Below, piece after piece: positions 25,527 through 38,109 of a DNA stretch of 64,000 nt. Both the position numbers and the translations under genes were made by a program. The notes below the pieces were generated by a model. The model saw only the letters and a list, made by a program, of their open reading frames with translations. It searched no databases and had not been told where the DNA came from. The DNA is from Heterotrichella gracilis. Lineage: Eukaryota > Sar > Xanthophyceae > Tribonematales > Xanthonemataceae. The stretch is from NCBI GenBank assembly GCA_032358255.1, contig JAULBX010023408.1:1-64000 (forward strand). Direction: 5' to 3'. The first letter of the stretch is position 1; every line of letters begins with the position of its first letter.

Positions 25527-27077
25527 TGAGGGCAGGAGCGGAACAAGTGTATGAACTCGTCGTGCAACCACTCGCCAGTCCACGGCATGCCATACTGCGG
25601 AGTGTGGCAGGGCGCCCTGTTTCTTACACAGACACTACTTTTGGTGCAGTGATATTGAAGACCAGAACTACATAGCTTGGATATACGCCACATGCGCGTC
25701 ACTGCGAGCATGCATAGGTCCGATGTACCGTCCACCAGGCCCCAGACTGGCCAGGAAATGGTAAGGATACGAACGGATACTGGCAAAACCCAAGGGCCTC
25801 CTTCAGACCAAGGAAGGAAAAACCTGCAACGCTTTGCACTTGTACAAACAGACGGTGGAAACCTTACAAGCCATCGCAGTGGCGCTTAGAGAAAGGCAGT
25901 GCACCATGTGGGCGAGGACTACTCATGATGGAACTATGAACCATCTACTGGATGAGTTTGTCAAAGTCTCCAGCGCACAACGTTGGTGCGGCACTCCGCA
26001 AGGGCACCGTTGCCCGCACCAGAACGAGCCAGGTCACTCACCTAATCGCGACATCTGCTTCGTTACGGCTCCTATAAGCACATCGCTTTCTCCCTTTCCT
26101 CCAGTTCCTTCTGTCCAATCACCAACGCCCCAGTCAGGAAAGGCTGGGTTCACCACCATCTCAACCACCAGGCCAGGCGAGGGTTGTTGCAGCTCCTGAC
26201 GCGCATGCACAACTTCTCGTCAGCAACGCCAAAGCGGTGCGCGGTTGGGCCAACACAAAGCTTACAACCTGGGCCTGTACTCCCAGTTCAGTGCATGCAG
26301 TGCAACCGCAGCCACATCGCACAGCGAAGGACAGAAGTGCGATGCGTAGCAGACAAGAAACTCACATTGTTCAGCGTCTTTCAGCCCTCATTCGTCGCAG
26401 CGATCTGTTGTCCACTCCGAAGCTTGGAAGACCTCAACGAGCACACCTTCCACAGCAAAAAAATGATGAGGTCACGAGTTCGTCGCATTATTAGCCAGGC
26501 TGAGCCATGTACGTCACTGCGCAGCCGCATCTCCGCCCAGGCTGACGACTGGAGCTCGGTGAGTCATCCTTGACGCGTGGCGGCGCTGCGCCTTGACAGC
26601 GTCAGCCAGCGCGCTCAGCACACACGCCAAGTGCGTCACAGCTGGCTCAACGGCGTCAGATTGACGTCAGAAAGAGGACCCTTCCTCAAATCACAAAATT
26701 TTCCCCAGGGCCAGCTACTGCCCATGACCCGCCATGCACAAACAGACATTGCCTGTCAGATTTCAACACGTTGAGGGACATGGAAGTCTGAAGCAAAGGA
26801 TCCTCTCAACTGAGATTGTGCACATGCCAAGACTGCCTAGATGGAGTGGCATCATGCCGCACTAGCAACCTGACCCAAACGCTGCTGAAGGTTGCAACGC
26901 GCCAGGCCACCCACTATTGCTGCACACAACCTTTTGGTCCAGGAGGATCCAAGTTGGATTGATGCATTCAGGTTGCAAAACAAATTTGGCTGCAGCAACC
27001 TTGAGCGATGGTCAAAATTAAAGAAATGCACGACCATATCAGATATATTATCAACCCTGATGGACAAACCAGGCTGA
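25527..27077 (+). CDS. Candidate unknown gene between U2AF2 and SNAPC1
   Basis: This is a weak model. The best supported part is the 3' end: a segment ending AQADDWSS at 26558 with a GTGAGT donor, then 26600-26630, 26709-26785 and 26943-27077, which join in phase and end in a stop. They encode CTNRHCLSDFNTLRDME and EEDPSWIDAFRLQNKFG. Further upstream, protein-like open stretches occur at about 25527-25620 (starting MRAGAEQVYELVVQPLASPR), about 25645-25760 (containing IEDQNYIAWIYATCAS) and about 25765-26040 (containing NALHLYKQTVETLQAIAVAL), but their splicing is unresolved. No family is recognised. Codon use is less GC-biased than in the neighbours. The position fits a gene: divergent from U2AF2 and convergent with SNAPC1. 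Confidence 0.35.
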
Positions 27078-27145
27078 TTTGTAATACAATCCGCATTGAA
27101 AGCACTGCCAACGCTGATGAGAGCATTGCTGGTGCCCTGCCATCC

Positions 27146-30100
27146 CTACCCTTGCCCGCCCTCCTGCTCAAGCGCTGCACTGGCGATGGCCTCCCACTCT
27201 GCTGCCTGAGCAGCGGCCTGGGTAAACAGCGCTTCGATGTGCGAGCCGCCGCCTGCACTGTCAGGGGCAGAACCACCAGAGGTTGCAGCAGGCGAGGGGG
27301 AGCGCGGGGGGTCTGCAGTGTGGTACACAGCAGTGTGAGGGCTAGGGAGCGGTGCCAACGGTGCCAGGGACTCGCGCAGGCCTGCCCCAAACCTCCTCAG
27401 AATTGCATTGCAGGAGGGGCTTTGATTTGCTCAGCTCAATTCAATGTGCACTGCCTTGACACACAGCAGAGCAGGTGATGGTCATTTATGAAAACGGGGC
27501 CATAGCAGCAACACCTACCTGCACCCACAGCGGGTGGTGAAAGCCTGCGCCCAACTGGGGTCTTGCCTGGGGCCTGTCGTTTTGCCCCCCGGCCTTTTGC
27601 CACTCCGCCCCCAGTCCTGCTGGGCCTGACACCAGCACCTCGCCTGCTGGCCCCTGCTGCTGACCCACGAATGCCCCGTCGGCGGGCTGTGCCCGCTACC
27701 TCTCTGCTCTCACCATCCCCACTCCCCACATCCCCGCTGCCCTCAGCCCTGTCTGCTCCACAGCCTGGCATGGCGTGGGCCCCGCTGTCAATGCTCTGGC
27801 CTGCACGCAACACATGGCATCAAGATACACATATCTGCAGGCAAACAGCATCACCACTGAGCAATTGCCAAGCTCACTGCGGCACCTAGCCCTCCCCACC
27901 CACCTTGGTCCTGACGCTCCCCTTGGCCCAACTCCGCCCTTCCCTCCCCTCTGGCCCACCCCTCCTCCTGTGTGTGCAGCCACCTGGCCAGCGCCTCACG
28001 CACGTCTGCTGCCTGGGCCTGGGAGCGGAGCAGGGCAGCACGCGCGGAGGGTGGCAGGGCGGGTACGCTGCTTGGGCTGAGGGGGGCAGGGGCAAGACCA
28101 GCCAGAGGCAAGGAGGCACCTGGGGCACAAGCGCAGGGCGGCATGAGCGTTACCGGGACATAGGGGATTTTGCCACAACTGCTGCTATAAGAACACGCTC
28201 CAATGGATGCAAACATGCAAGCAATACATGTAAAACACAGGACATGGACTCCCAACACACCATCTCCGCCTCGCCTTGCCGCCCTGCCACGTGCTTGCCC
28301 ACCCATGGGAGCTGGTGCCCCAGCCTCCCCCTTGGCCACTGGCTGCACCCCCTCCCCCGTCAGCACTGCCTCCACCTGCACCTGGCGCGATGCCAGCAGG
28401 TCTCGGCACTGATCAGGCAGGCGGGTGTCGGCGATGACCGGCAGCGGGGCGCTGCCACTGCCCTCCCACAACCTGCTGCGCGCCCTGCACACGCATGTCG
28501 CATCGTCACATGCGCATGCTGGAGCAAGCATCTCCCAATGCGCAGGCTGAAAAGCATGGCGGTGCTAGTTGCCAATCAATCCTCTTCCAAGCCATGCATG
28601 CATAGTATGAGACGCACCACCACCTCCGCCTCTCACCTGCCGTACTCGCCTGCCAGCTGCGCAATCTGCCTGTAGTGTGGCAGACCCCTGAGTGCCCCCC
28701 GCACATGGAACAGAGCCTGGCGTTCAAGTAGGGCAGTGCGGGCAAGCAGGGAATGGGTGGAGGAGGTAGAGGGGAGCGCGCCGCCAGTTGTGGGGCGTGG
28801 CGCAGCACAGCACATAACCAGTGCACGTCTGGACATCAGGCTGGCTACCACTGCACCCGGGTCATGCATGCCGGCAGATCTGCGAGGGCAAGAGGTTCAG
28901 GGAGGGGAAATGACGTCATTCTCCAACGAATGATTAATAGAATGTGCAGAAGTTTACTAACTGCATGGAATAAAAAAATGTTCATGGTGAAACAAGTATT
29001 CATGACATACACTCTTAACTACCAATTTAAATCATACCCCCACCCCCAGGATGGGCGTATTAAATCGCCCAACGGAGCGGTTGCAATAGCAGAGGTCTGG
29101 CAATGCATTGGCAGCTCACGAGAGAGTGCTGGTGTGCTGCCGGGCCCCTCACCTTGCCTCTGGCACCAGCGCCAGCAGCCTGCGCATGGCGGGCGGCTGG
29201 ATATGCGCCGGCAGGGGCGGCCTGTCTGGCTGCGCAGCATGCAGGCAGTGGAGTGCAAACAGCGCGCCACAGTGGAAGACCAGGGTGGAAGGCGGGGCAG
29301 GGGTAGGGGGCCGGGGACGAGGGCTGGTCACATGCTGCCCTGGTGTAGGCTGTGATGGTATTGGTGCTACGCGCTGTGGCGACATACCTGCATGTCGCAT
29401 GGGCATGGTTGGCATACATACCCAGGTATCAGCCTTGCCCCAATCACACGGCTATCAGGCCTTGCGCCCCTACAACCCTTACCTGTGAACAGCTGCGCCA
29501 GCCAGTGTCCCTCTCCTTCCTCCCCCTCCTTCCCCTCCTGCTGCTGCTCCAGGTCCAGCTCCATGGCCTCAAGGAGGGAGTGGTAACAGGCATCAGCGTA
29601 GCCCTCGTCACCACCACCACCACCCAGGGCACCAGCATCCATGCGGGCAGGATGAGCAGCAGGCATATGCGTGGGTGTGACACCACCAGCAGTGGGGGCG
29701 GCTGCATCTTCGCCCCTCCTCCCCTCACCCCCTCCTTCTTCCCCCTCCCCCTCCTCCTCCTCTTCCAGCAGCAGCATGCGCAGCTCATCCAGGCCAGGAG
29801 CAGAGGGGTGCGGGGGGGCTGCGGGGGGATGTGGAGGCCAGGATGGGGCGGCAGGTGGGGGGGCAGCTGTAGGGATAGCAGCCTGAAAGCAAAGAGGTGA
29901 ACGGTAGGGTAAGCACGTACAGCACCATGGTTTGTAGCAAATACATGTGTGCGACTGCATCCAAGCAGTACCAGTTGGCCTGTCACTGATGAGCCCCAAC
30001 ACTCTTGTACTTGCTACCCACCTGCACCCCCATAGGCTCCTCCGTCAGGCACTGGATAGCTGCCTGGTACAGACGCTGGAGGTGGTCAGAGGGGGGCGTT

Positions 30101-30816
30101 TCAGGGCGGCGGCCCTGCAGGGATGGGTGGGGGTAGGGGTGGGGGAGAGGGAGGGTGCACTGGCACAAGATGCAGCAGGTATGTCCAGCCGAGGAACAAC
30201 ACAGTGATGGCTTGCAGTGAGGAGCAGCATTGCACGTTACCATGCTGTGCAGCTACTCGCCTAGCCGTACTCCCCCTACACTGCTGGTGTAAGTGCTCAC
30301 CTGGTATATGTATGAGCAGTGCCTGGCCACCCACTGCTCCCTGAAGGTGGCCAGGGAGGGGGGTGCGCCACACGCAACAGCATAGCAGAAGGAGGCCAAC
30401 AGCCCGTGCACATCGGCAGTAGCGGGGTGGCGGGCGCTGGCTGTGCCAGAGGGGGGGTGGGCAGGGGGAAGGGCAACACAATCCAAAGGGCGAGACCCCA
30501 TGTGAGGCAGCTACCACACCATGACCTGGGACAGTGCGCGTGCTGTGACCCTGCAGGAGGGGGCATGTAAGAGTTCTGTGTAAGCGCGTTGGAGTCCTTC
30601 TGGGTTTACTTCCCATATGGTAAGATGGACACGGCATATGGCAGCTTTTACACAGCGCAAGGCGCAAGGATCAAGCAAGATACTAAACAATATAAAATCA
30701 ACGGATGACGCCCTGGAAGGCGAAGCAAGGCCATCGCAGGGTGCATGCGTTTGAACAGTATGCCATGCCAAATACCTGGTTGCAACCTGTCCCGCCCTGT
30801 GGAATATTGCCACCAT
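27146..30816 (-). CDS. SNAPC1: snRNA-activating protein complex subunit 1 (SNAP43/SRD2-like)
   Basis: Ten phase-consistent exons: 30515-30816, 30301-30436, 30022-30114, 29483-29882, 29153-29339, 28637-28879, 28303-28484, 27904-28119, 27519-27800, 27146-27381; about 758 aa if the ATG at 30816 is used. The family pattern is split over several exons: LATFREQWVARHCSYIYQGR matches the FxxLWRxxxFSYIFxxRP block of plant SRD2 and animal SNAP43, and FHCGALFALHCLHAAQP matches their GALYxLYxLYxTQ block. SNAPc binds the proximal sequence element of snRNA genes and recruits Pol II or Pol III. Unlike relatives, the first domain is interrupted by a Pro/Ala- and Glu-rich insert of about 130 aa (exon 29483-29882). 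The C-terminus has a Gly/Arg/Lys-rich basic tract. The first exon is the least certain part: a strong acceptor near 30553 suggests that the true 5' exons may lie elsewhere. Confidence 0.7.
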
Positions 30817-31616
30817 AAGAAAAGTCTAGAAACGTTATTGTGTCATCGTTGGAACACGGCTGCGGCGTGCGTGCTCCCCCTGCAAGCCACGCTTACTTGC
30901 ACGCACATGCATGCATGCATTGCACCCAGGGGCACTCTTGGGCAGCACACCAGGCAGCACAATGGCGCTCAACGCAGAGCAAACGAGCAAGGTAACTGGT
31001 AGGTCTGTGTCCCATAGATAAGAAAGCTTACAAAGGGTGCTAGTGCTTTAAAGATTTACAACATTGTGCAGCTGCTTTTGCTTCTTGTTAAGTCTGGGCA
31101 CAGTCGTGTAGCACGCCCTACACGCATGTGTACTCAGCAACGGTGGTGTATGCCCGTGTAGTGCAGTGTATCCCCCTGTAGCGCTTTCTACACAAAGGGG
31201 TATCCAGTAGGGTTTGGGTATAGCCAGTGCTACAACTGTGGTGTGACTGGCGTGCACTTTGTAGCAGCAGAAATATCTATAGTGCCTTGCAATATGGCCT
31301 GAAAACTCTCACGCTTCAGTGTTAAGTAGTATAGCAAGGCTGGCTTATGTCCCTCTTTTATGGGTTTCAAAAGTGCTGCTGCTGTACTGCGCAAACTCCT
31401 CCCCATTTCCCGAAAATACCCTACACCCAAACCCAATCTGGGATGCCAGGGCATGGCAACTGGTATAGAACAAGACTGGCATATCAACTACGGGTGGCGT
31501 GGCAAGGCAGGCAACTCAGCCACAAAGCCAGCCATGCACGGTAATCCTTCCCTCTCCCACTCCCCCCACCCACTCCCAGTCCTACCAAGCCCCACACAGT
31601 GCTGCGGCGAGCGCCT
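30817..31616. other. Intergenic, SNAPC1 to UROS
   Basis: This holds the UROS 3' flank, with TGTAA-type motifs on the minus strand near 31028 and 31056, and the SNAPC1 upstream region. A minus-strand open stretch around 31290-31410 (starting MGRSLRSTAAALLKPIKEG) might be a SNAPC1 5' exon, but this is unproven. A run of CATGCATG units occurs near 30908. Confidence 0.4.
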
Positions 31617-33253
31617 TCAGCTCTTCCCTCCAAGGTCCCTTTCCAGCGCCGCCACCAGACCTCTAAACGATGCATATTCACGCGACACACAAGTCACGGA
31701 CATTCCAAGCACCTCGCCCGCTCCTGCCGCCGTGTAGGGTCCGTGCGCAGCCAGCAGCACGTCGTGCGCCACCACTGCTGTGGCCACCCCCTGGCGCCCA
31801 CCCATCAGAGATAGGAGGCCCTGAGCCTGAGTAAGGAAGGTCCGGTCAGAGAGTACTCACGCGATGGTGCACATGTTCATGGGGTGCTGGTCCATGTGGG
31901 GTGGTGGCTCCTATGGTCTACTCTGGATGCATGGGTGCCATGCAGTGTGCGACATGCAATCTGCATCCACATTACAAACAACATGAAGTCCAGCTGATTG
32001 CTGTTGCTTCCCTCACCTCCGCTGTCGATGAGAATGCAATTGCATGCACCTCCCCGGCAAACAGCAGCTCTCGCTCAGCATCACACGCCTGGGGCATGGA
32101 TCCAAGGGTTGTGGAATAGGCGGGCACGCGCACGCCCTCAGCACCAGCGTCAGCCAGTGCCTGCAACAGGGGCATGTCATGCTGATGCGTAGGCCTGGCC
32201 TGCATCCCCCCAGGGGTAACAACATGATGATGCCATGATATCATGACATAATGCCATCATCTTGGCACTTTCCATGATGCCCTTTAGCAAAGCTGTGCTG
32301 TCTTCACATGAACACATCCGTGCCGCCACGTGCCGTTGGGCACACCCCACCCCCCCTACCTGCATGAACCTGGGCACCACCTGCGGCTCAGTGAGCCCCC
32401 CTCCCACCTCAGGCACGGGGCACAGCACGCGCGCACCTTGGGCCTCACCGCGCTCCGCCAGGTGGGCCACCAGGCCCTGGGTGCTGGCCTGCAGGCAGGC
32501 AGCGGGATTGCATGGTGGAGGTGCTCATGCCACGGCGCGCACATGATGGGCTACTAGGGGTCAGCACAGTGTCTGCATGAGGGATGCATTTCAACAAGCT
32601 GTGCACAGGCATATTCTATGGTTCATGGTTGCATATGGCGGCGAATGCATGTGGGGTACCGCCCCCCATTCCCCCGTGGTCCCCCGCCCGACCCACCTCC
32701 CTGGGAGTGACCACGTGCTCCACCCCCACCCCCCGCAGCACCTCCGCATCATCCCCTAGCGCACACACCACCACCCCGCAGTCCCTCAGCGCCGCCACCC
32801 CCTGCTCCATGCCCCCGTGCACCTGTGCCAGCGCCGCCAGCACCGCGTGTATGCCGTTGCGGGAGGTGAAGGCAAGGTGGCTGAAGGAGGACAGCTGGAG
32901 CAGGGCGTCGTGGAGGGCCTGGGGGCGCGGCAATGTTGGATATATGACAGGGTGCATGTATTGCACACGTAGACTCTGGCTGGTGCATGATGCAGGTTCA
33001 GTGCCACGCCAAGTGCAGGCATGTGCATATGCCTGTAAACTTGCTCACTCCAACATGTTGCATCTAGGGGCAGCGTGCCTATGCTGAAGCCTTGCCTGCT
33101 GCGCGTAGTGGTCCTGCAGCGCGCATATCTGTATGGTGGGCACCCACAGGGGCCTTGCACCTGCTGACACCAGGTGAGCGCATAGCTTGAGAGCGTATTG
33201 CCTGGGGGCGGTCACAAGCACGCGGCGGCCAGTCAGTGGGAGGGATGTGGGGC
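31617..33253 (-). CDS. UROS: Uroporphyrinogen-III synthase, 5' end unresolved
   Basis: Five exons, 33096-33253, 32697-32918, 32360-32488, 32017-32160 and 31617-31820, give about 285 aa of mature sequence. The HEM4 fold is visible in two halves: TGRRVLVTAPRQYALKLCAH, then HLAFTSRNGIHAVLAAL, and later RVLCPVPEVGGGL, HAIAFSSTAEV and the final SREYASFRGLVAALERDL. The enzyme closes hydroxymethylbilane to uroporphyrinogen III, the branch point to haem, chlorophyll and sirohaem, normally in the plastid. The exon 33096-33253 begins in phase 1, so at least one 5' exon carrying the start and a transit peptide is missing from the model. A minimal candidate is 33549-33564 (MPHKQ), which fits the phase but gives no transit peptide. 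The intron after 33096 starts with GC rather than GT. Confidence 0.85.
32919..33095 (-). other. GC-AG intron in the UROS gene
   Basis: On the minus strand the exon ends CAGCAG and the intron begins GCAAGG; it ends CCCCCAG. Using this non-canonical donor joins DHYAQQ to ALHDALLQLSSF in phase and restores the expected spacing of the HEM4 domain. AG/GCAAG is the known consensus of GC-AG introns. Confidence 0.75.
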
Positions 33254-34311
33254 CTGGGGCGGAGGGTCAGCAGGCAGGAGGGCAAATCAGTATTCATGAG
33301 TATGTGACTTGATGCATGCATTTGCTAGCCGAGGGATGCATGCATGTGGGTTCGAAGAAACGAAAGTATAAGCTAAAAAGGCAACGCGATACGCATAACA
33401 GCACAGTGAAAAAGCATATGTTGTCAGTATACCCTGCCATTAAGACCCTGCACCTCTATCTGCTTATGCCCACACCTGCCAGTGGGTCGTATGTGGTGGG
33501 TATGGAGACGGAGCCATGGGTGGCGCTGCAGCACCTCACAACCACCACCTTGCTTGTGCGGCATGCCCTCATCCCCACCCCACACCACCGCGGATGGTTT
33601 GCTGCTGGGACACAAGGCGGGCTTCCCCCCCAACACGGCATGCCTGTGGGCCTCATTCACACTTTGAACTGCTCAGGGCCATTGCCTTAGTGACAGACTG
33701 TGGGTTTGTTGAACACTTGAGAGGGCAGCGTTTGGCTGGCTGTGATCGCCAGCACTCAATCAGGAAAAGGTAAGCAGTGGGTCTTGAGTTCATACAACCC
33801 AGACTATTAATTGTGAATGTTATGTTGGAGAGTAAAGTAGACCATAATCAGATGTACCAGAGGCCAGCTCGAGTGTGCAAAATGCTAACGCTTGCATGCA
33901 TATCACAGAATGTGCCAAAGCCTGAAAAATTCTGCGCGCACGCTTGCAAACTATGTTGGGATGCCATAAATTCACTAGTGCATTGACGGGCATGAATGTT
34001 GCCCATTTCATTTACTAGAAATGCAGGGGGCCCTAAGGTTGAGTTAACCCATGACAAATAGAATACATGGAATTGATGAAAGACACATAAATAATAGGGG
34101 TCACGTCATGGCCGCCACAGCATATGATGCCCGAGTGTAACTCACATCCAACCCCCGCCCTTGCCATGTGTATGCAGCTGGACCCCGTGCTTAAATGCAC
34201 CAAGCTTGCGCCTGCTGCCAGCTTCAGCTCCCCCGCAGCCCACGATGTGCCCCGGGATTTCTTCCAAAGGAATGCATGAATTTCATTGTCCCCCAACCCC
34301 GCCCCCCCGCC
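33254..34311. other. UROS upstream region
   Basis: The missing UROS 5' exon is expected here. An open minus-strand stretch at about 33549-33660 is in a compatible frame but lacks an upstream ATG. The rest holds no recognised gene. Confidence 0.4.
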
Positions 34312-36907
34312 TCAGCACTGGTCCTTGATGCACGATATCCAGAACACCGTCTTCATCACCTCGCACCCCTCCTCAAATCGCCACCAGTGTGGTGGCACCG
34401 CCGCCAGCCCCTCCTTGTTTCGCTCCTGGTCCAGGCCTTGCAGGATGAGCAGGCCAGCGCTGGGCTTGAGCAGCTGAACGGCCTGCACACATGGGTGTGA
34501 GAGGGTGGGATAGGGACTGCCCTGCATCGGTGGGTGGGGGTAGGATAGGGGCTGCGCTGCATGGGTGTGAGAGGGTGGGATAGGGGCTGCGCTGGATATG
34601 CGAGGCAGCCATCCAGCCTACGGTGCCGACACTGGGCCTGCAGAGTGTCCAGGTGCATGGCCTACTGGCCAAATCCAGATGCACAGCAGTACCTCCATCT
34701 CAAGTCAAACCACAGCCTGATTAGTTTCCGGGATTATGTTTCACTCAACCGCAAATATATGGGACTCTGTTGGGGTTGGGCTTGGAACCTTTCAGTAATT
34801 GTACCACCAGGCAACCCACTATACCGGCGACACGTCGACGGCGTGCCTTACCTTTTTAATGCACTCGTTGCGCGCCAGGCCCGCCACGTAGATGACGTCA
34901 AAGCGCGTGCCGGGCACCAGGAAGGGCAGGTCGATGTAGGTGCGCCAGGCGGAGCGGCTCACCAGGTCACCTGCGGGTGTGCCTGGCTCCTGTGGCACCA
35001 CCGTCAGGTTCCACCGCCCGCGCAGGTGGGTCTCTGGGAACATGGTGAACAGGACCTGGGGCGCGTGGGGGGTGGGGCCAGGTGAGACTGGGTGAAGGGG
35101 CCAGGAAACTTAATGTTTCCATCGCCAGTAGTGTACTGGTTCACCTGCGTGGAGTGCTGTTGGCGCGTGCAGGTACTAGCACTGCGGCAGCTTATCGTGT
35201 GTATGGCCAGCACCTGCGTACGCAGATGGCACTCTGCAACCCACGCGGCGCCCCCGCAGTGGGGTGCACAGTCCAGCATCACAAGGCAGCAGGCACCTCC
35301 CGCACGTGGGTCCATGCATCCTGTGCCTTCCTATCCACCACCACCCTCCCCCCTCCCCCCTTACGTCCATCAGCTTCTTGGCCCACTCCTCGTCGTGGTC
35401 TATGCTGAACACCCGCTGTGTGCGCATGAGCAGCCAGCCAGTGCTGGTACTAGGGCCCCACTCCAGCACCTGTGCGTTTGGCGCAATGAGGTGGTCCAGC
35501 ATGGCGATAGCGTAGCGGCACAGCCAGGGCTCGCACAGGTTGCCGACAAGGTCAGGGGTGTGGCCTGCGAGGGGAGCAGAAAGGAGGGGCCCAGGTGAGC
35601 GGCGTACGGCCCATAGCAGTACCACGCGGTCCAGTCCACAGTTGTCCACGGCAGTGCCCGAATTGCGCACCGTCCTGCCCACCAGGGCTGTGCTTTGTAC
35701 CATTAAATTTAGTTATACCAAGGGGGGTGAACACTAAGCTAGCAGTGGTGTAGACCTGCTTGGGCATTACAAAGCTCCTGCCTTTGTGATGGAAACCGAT
35801 TAACTGTATAACCAATTTTCCCGTGAAATTTGATTATAAGACTATATTACTTTTTTTCGGCGAATAAAACAGATATTTACATCACATTTTTCATACAGAG
35901 ATTGCCAGTATCAAGCTTTCTCCGGTGCAGATGGTGACGAATATCACGTTAAACGTCAACATAGGCCTCCTATACCAAATTATTGCTTTAAACACACCCA
36001 GGCCCACTCACGCCATTGCGCGCCCGGCGTCCAGCAAATTGATGCTCCACTTCCCCCTACGCCCCCCTTTACCTTCTGGCCGCTTCCCCGGGAAGTTGAG
36101 CTGTGGGCAGTCCAGGTAGGGGTACATGCCTATCTCCTCCAGGGGCGCAAGCAGGGCGCTTCCGGCTGTGAAGTCTGAGATGAGCTTGCGGTACTTGTTG
36201 TGGGCTGCGGGCAGGGGCATGGCAAGGTGTGAACAGATGGAGCGCAGTGTGGGCGGAGTGGAAGCGGCAGACAGAGGTAAGAGCAAAATGGTGCAGGGGC
36301 AGGCAGCGCCGAGGGGGAAGACCTGGCAACAGCAATGCCACGACCTTCATTGCTTCCCAGCGGATGCTACATGGCAGTGGATGCAATGCCACTGGGGTAC
36401 AAACCAACGGGAAGGCGGGCAGCCCCACTGGGGTGCCCGAACATACAAGGGCGCACAAGCCTCACCCACGCAGTGGTTGATGACCCCAAACGGGTTGTTG
36501 TGCGATATCTGGCGCATCAGCTTCTCCATCCCAGCGATGACCTCATGTGACAGGAATTTTGGCTTCGACAGCAGGGCGCGGGTGCTGTAGTTGACAGCGT
36601 TGACCCCGTAACCCCCCACAACGGCACTTGGGCCACTCCCAGTGGGCCAGTGGGCAGACAACCCAAGCGTCCGGCTGTTGCTGCCACTGCTGCTGCTGCT
36701 GCTGCTGCTGGTCTCATAGCTGGCCTGCAACGGATCGTTTGCGGTGTGTGCCAGTGCTTCCTGGCTCCTGCCCCAGCCCTCCAGGGCCGTCTTTGCCATC
36801 AACGCCTGGTGCGGTGCCAGCGCTGCATACAGCCCCACTGCCAGGGCCAGCCAGGCAACACCACGGACCAAACTCAGCAGGTGCCATAACGCACTGCTGG
36901 GGGCCAT
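34312..36907 (-). CDS. Type II membrane SAM-dependent methyltransferase-like protein
   Basis: Five exons, 36466-36907, 36073-36204, 35365-35564, 34852-35055 and 34312-34482, give 382 aa. Residues about 8-32 (ending WLALAVGLYAALA) form one hydrophobic segment, so the protein is probably a type II membrane protein with a lumenal catalytic domain. A Ser-rich linker (eight Ser) follows. The C-terminal half has a Rossmann-type motif I (VLEWGPSTSTGWLL, about 223-236) and the acidic strand RVFSIDHDEEWAKKL, as in class I methyltransferases. A later strand reads FDVIYVAGLARNECIKKAVQ, then LLKPSAGLLILQG. The substrate is unknown. The start ATG sits just after a CCGCAG acceptor, so a 5' UTR intron is possible. 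All phases join exactly. Confidence 0.75.
34491..34595. repeat. Three 35-bp tandem repeats in a methyltransferase intron
   Basis: Three consecutive 35-bp units (34491-34525, 34526-34560, 34561-34595) share the core GGATAGGGGCTGCGCTG with small changes. They lie directly upstream of the last exon's acceptor on the coding strand's intron. This is a GC-rich minisatellite. Confidence 0.85.
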
Positions 36908-38109
36908 GCTGCGGGAGAGGGGGGCGGGTGGGGTGAGGGGGCTCCACAGGCCAGATCTATGATATACGCAAAAGCATATGAACGTATGGTCACAAGCACA
37001 AGTAGGCAATGCTTTGGGATATTCGAGCGTGAGCACAGCTGTACACTGGTGACTGCAAGGAAAGTAAGGTGCAGTTGGCACAAAGCCCAGTCACAATGCA
37101 TGCATATGAGCACTCACCACCCAGTCAGTCAGTGCAAGTGTTGCGTATCAACAGCAAGGTGATTTGCTGAGTGCGTTTGGAGTCTTGCTTCTGTTGAAGT
37201 CCAGAAGTACATGTGCAAGCTGGGCTATTGCCCCTGCATGCACGGGCTGGAGATCCAAGACAATGCTGCAGCACCTGTCCGTCACAACCGGCTAAAAACA
37301 AATGCTTCAACTGTACATTAGTGGGTGCCTCGCTGATCACGCCGCGCGATGCTTCGTAGCACTACCACGATGTTGTTGCAACAAATGGCCATGCATGCAT
37401 GCATTCACTGCAGTTTATAGAAACTGATACAGTGGGTGCCAACACTACTGAATCAGCAGGCCAAGCGGTATTACATAAGTTTTCAGGCCCGCAGTGCAAG
37501 TTAAGACTTGAGAATTTGGTACGGTACCTGCACGCTTGTCAATGCCTAGACCCAACTATCACAGGGCTCAAACAACTGTGAGTCCAAATCGCCCTGGAAC
37601 TGCGCAGTAAACTAAAGGACAACTACTCTGAGGGCACACGCAGCTGGTCAAATAATGTAAAGTGCAGTGAGCCAATCAAGGATTGCAGGAACGGGTTGCA
37701 GGGGCCAAGTATATGCCGCTAAATAAATGCCGCACATTTTTTTGGAAGGGCAATTGCGGTGTCGCCATGCACTCTTTGACAGCGCCAGGTATGCACAGTG
37801 CACAGTTTAAGCGTTTGAGATAGTATTGTAGAATAAAACAGAACAACAGTGCTGGAAACTACCTAAATCAGTGCCAGAAGGCTCAATAGCTTTGAATATG
37901 GAAATGTGGAGGAGTCAAACGGTGAAGTCCAGGCTCCAGCAGGTCGTCCTGAGAGCTTCAAATAGCTCTGCCTTGCCTACTGACTATGAACACCTACTAA
38001 GAATAATGACCACAATGCACACTCAAAACTTACTGGCATCACTTAGTAGACAACAGTACGCTACAGCAGGTGCACTACGTAGGATACAGCAAGGCAGCCT
38101 GGGCCACAA
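36908..38109. other. Intergenic, methyltransferase upstream
   Basis: This contains the upstream region of the methyltransferase-like gene and the 3' flank of the secreted-protein gene. A CATGCATGCATGCATT run lies near 37391. No coding signal was seen. Confidence 0.45.
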
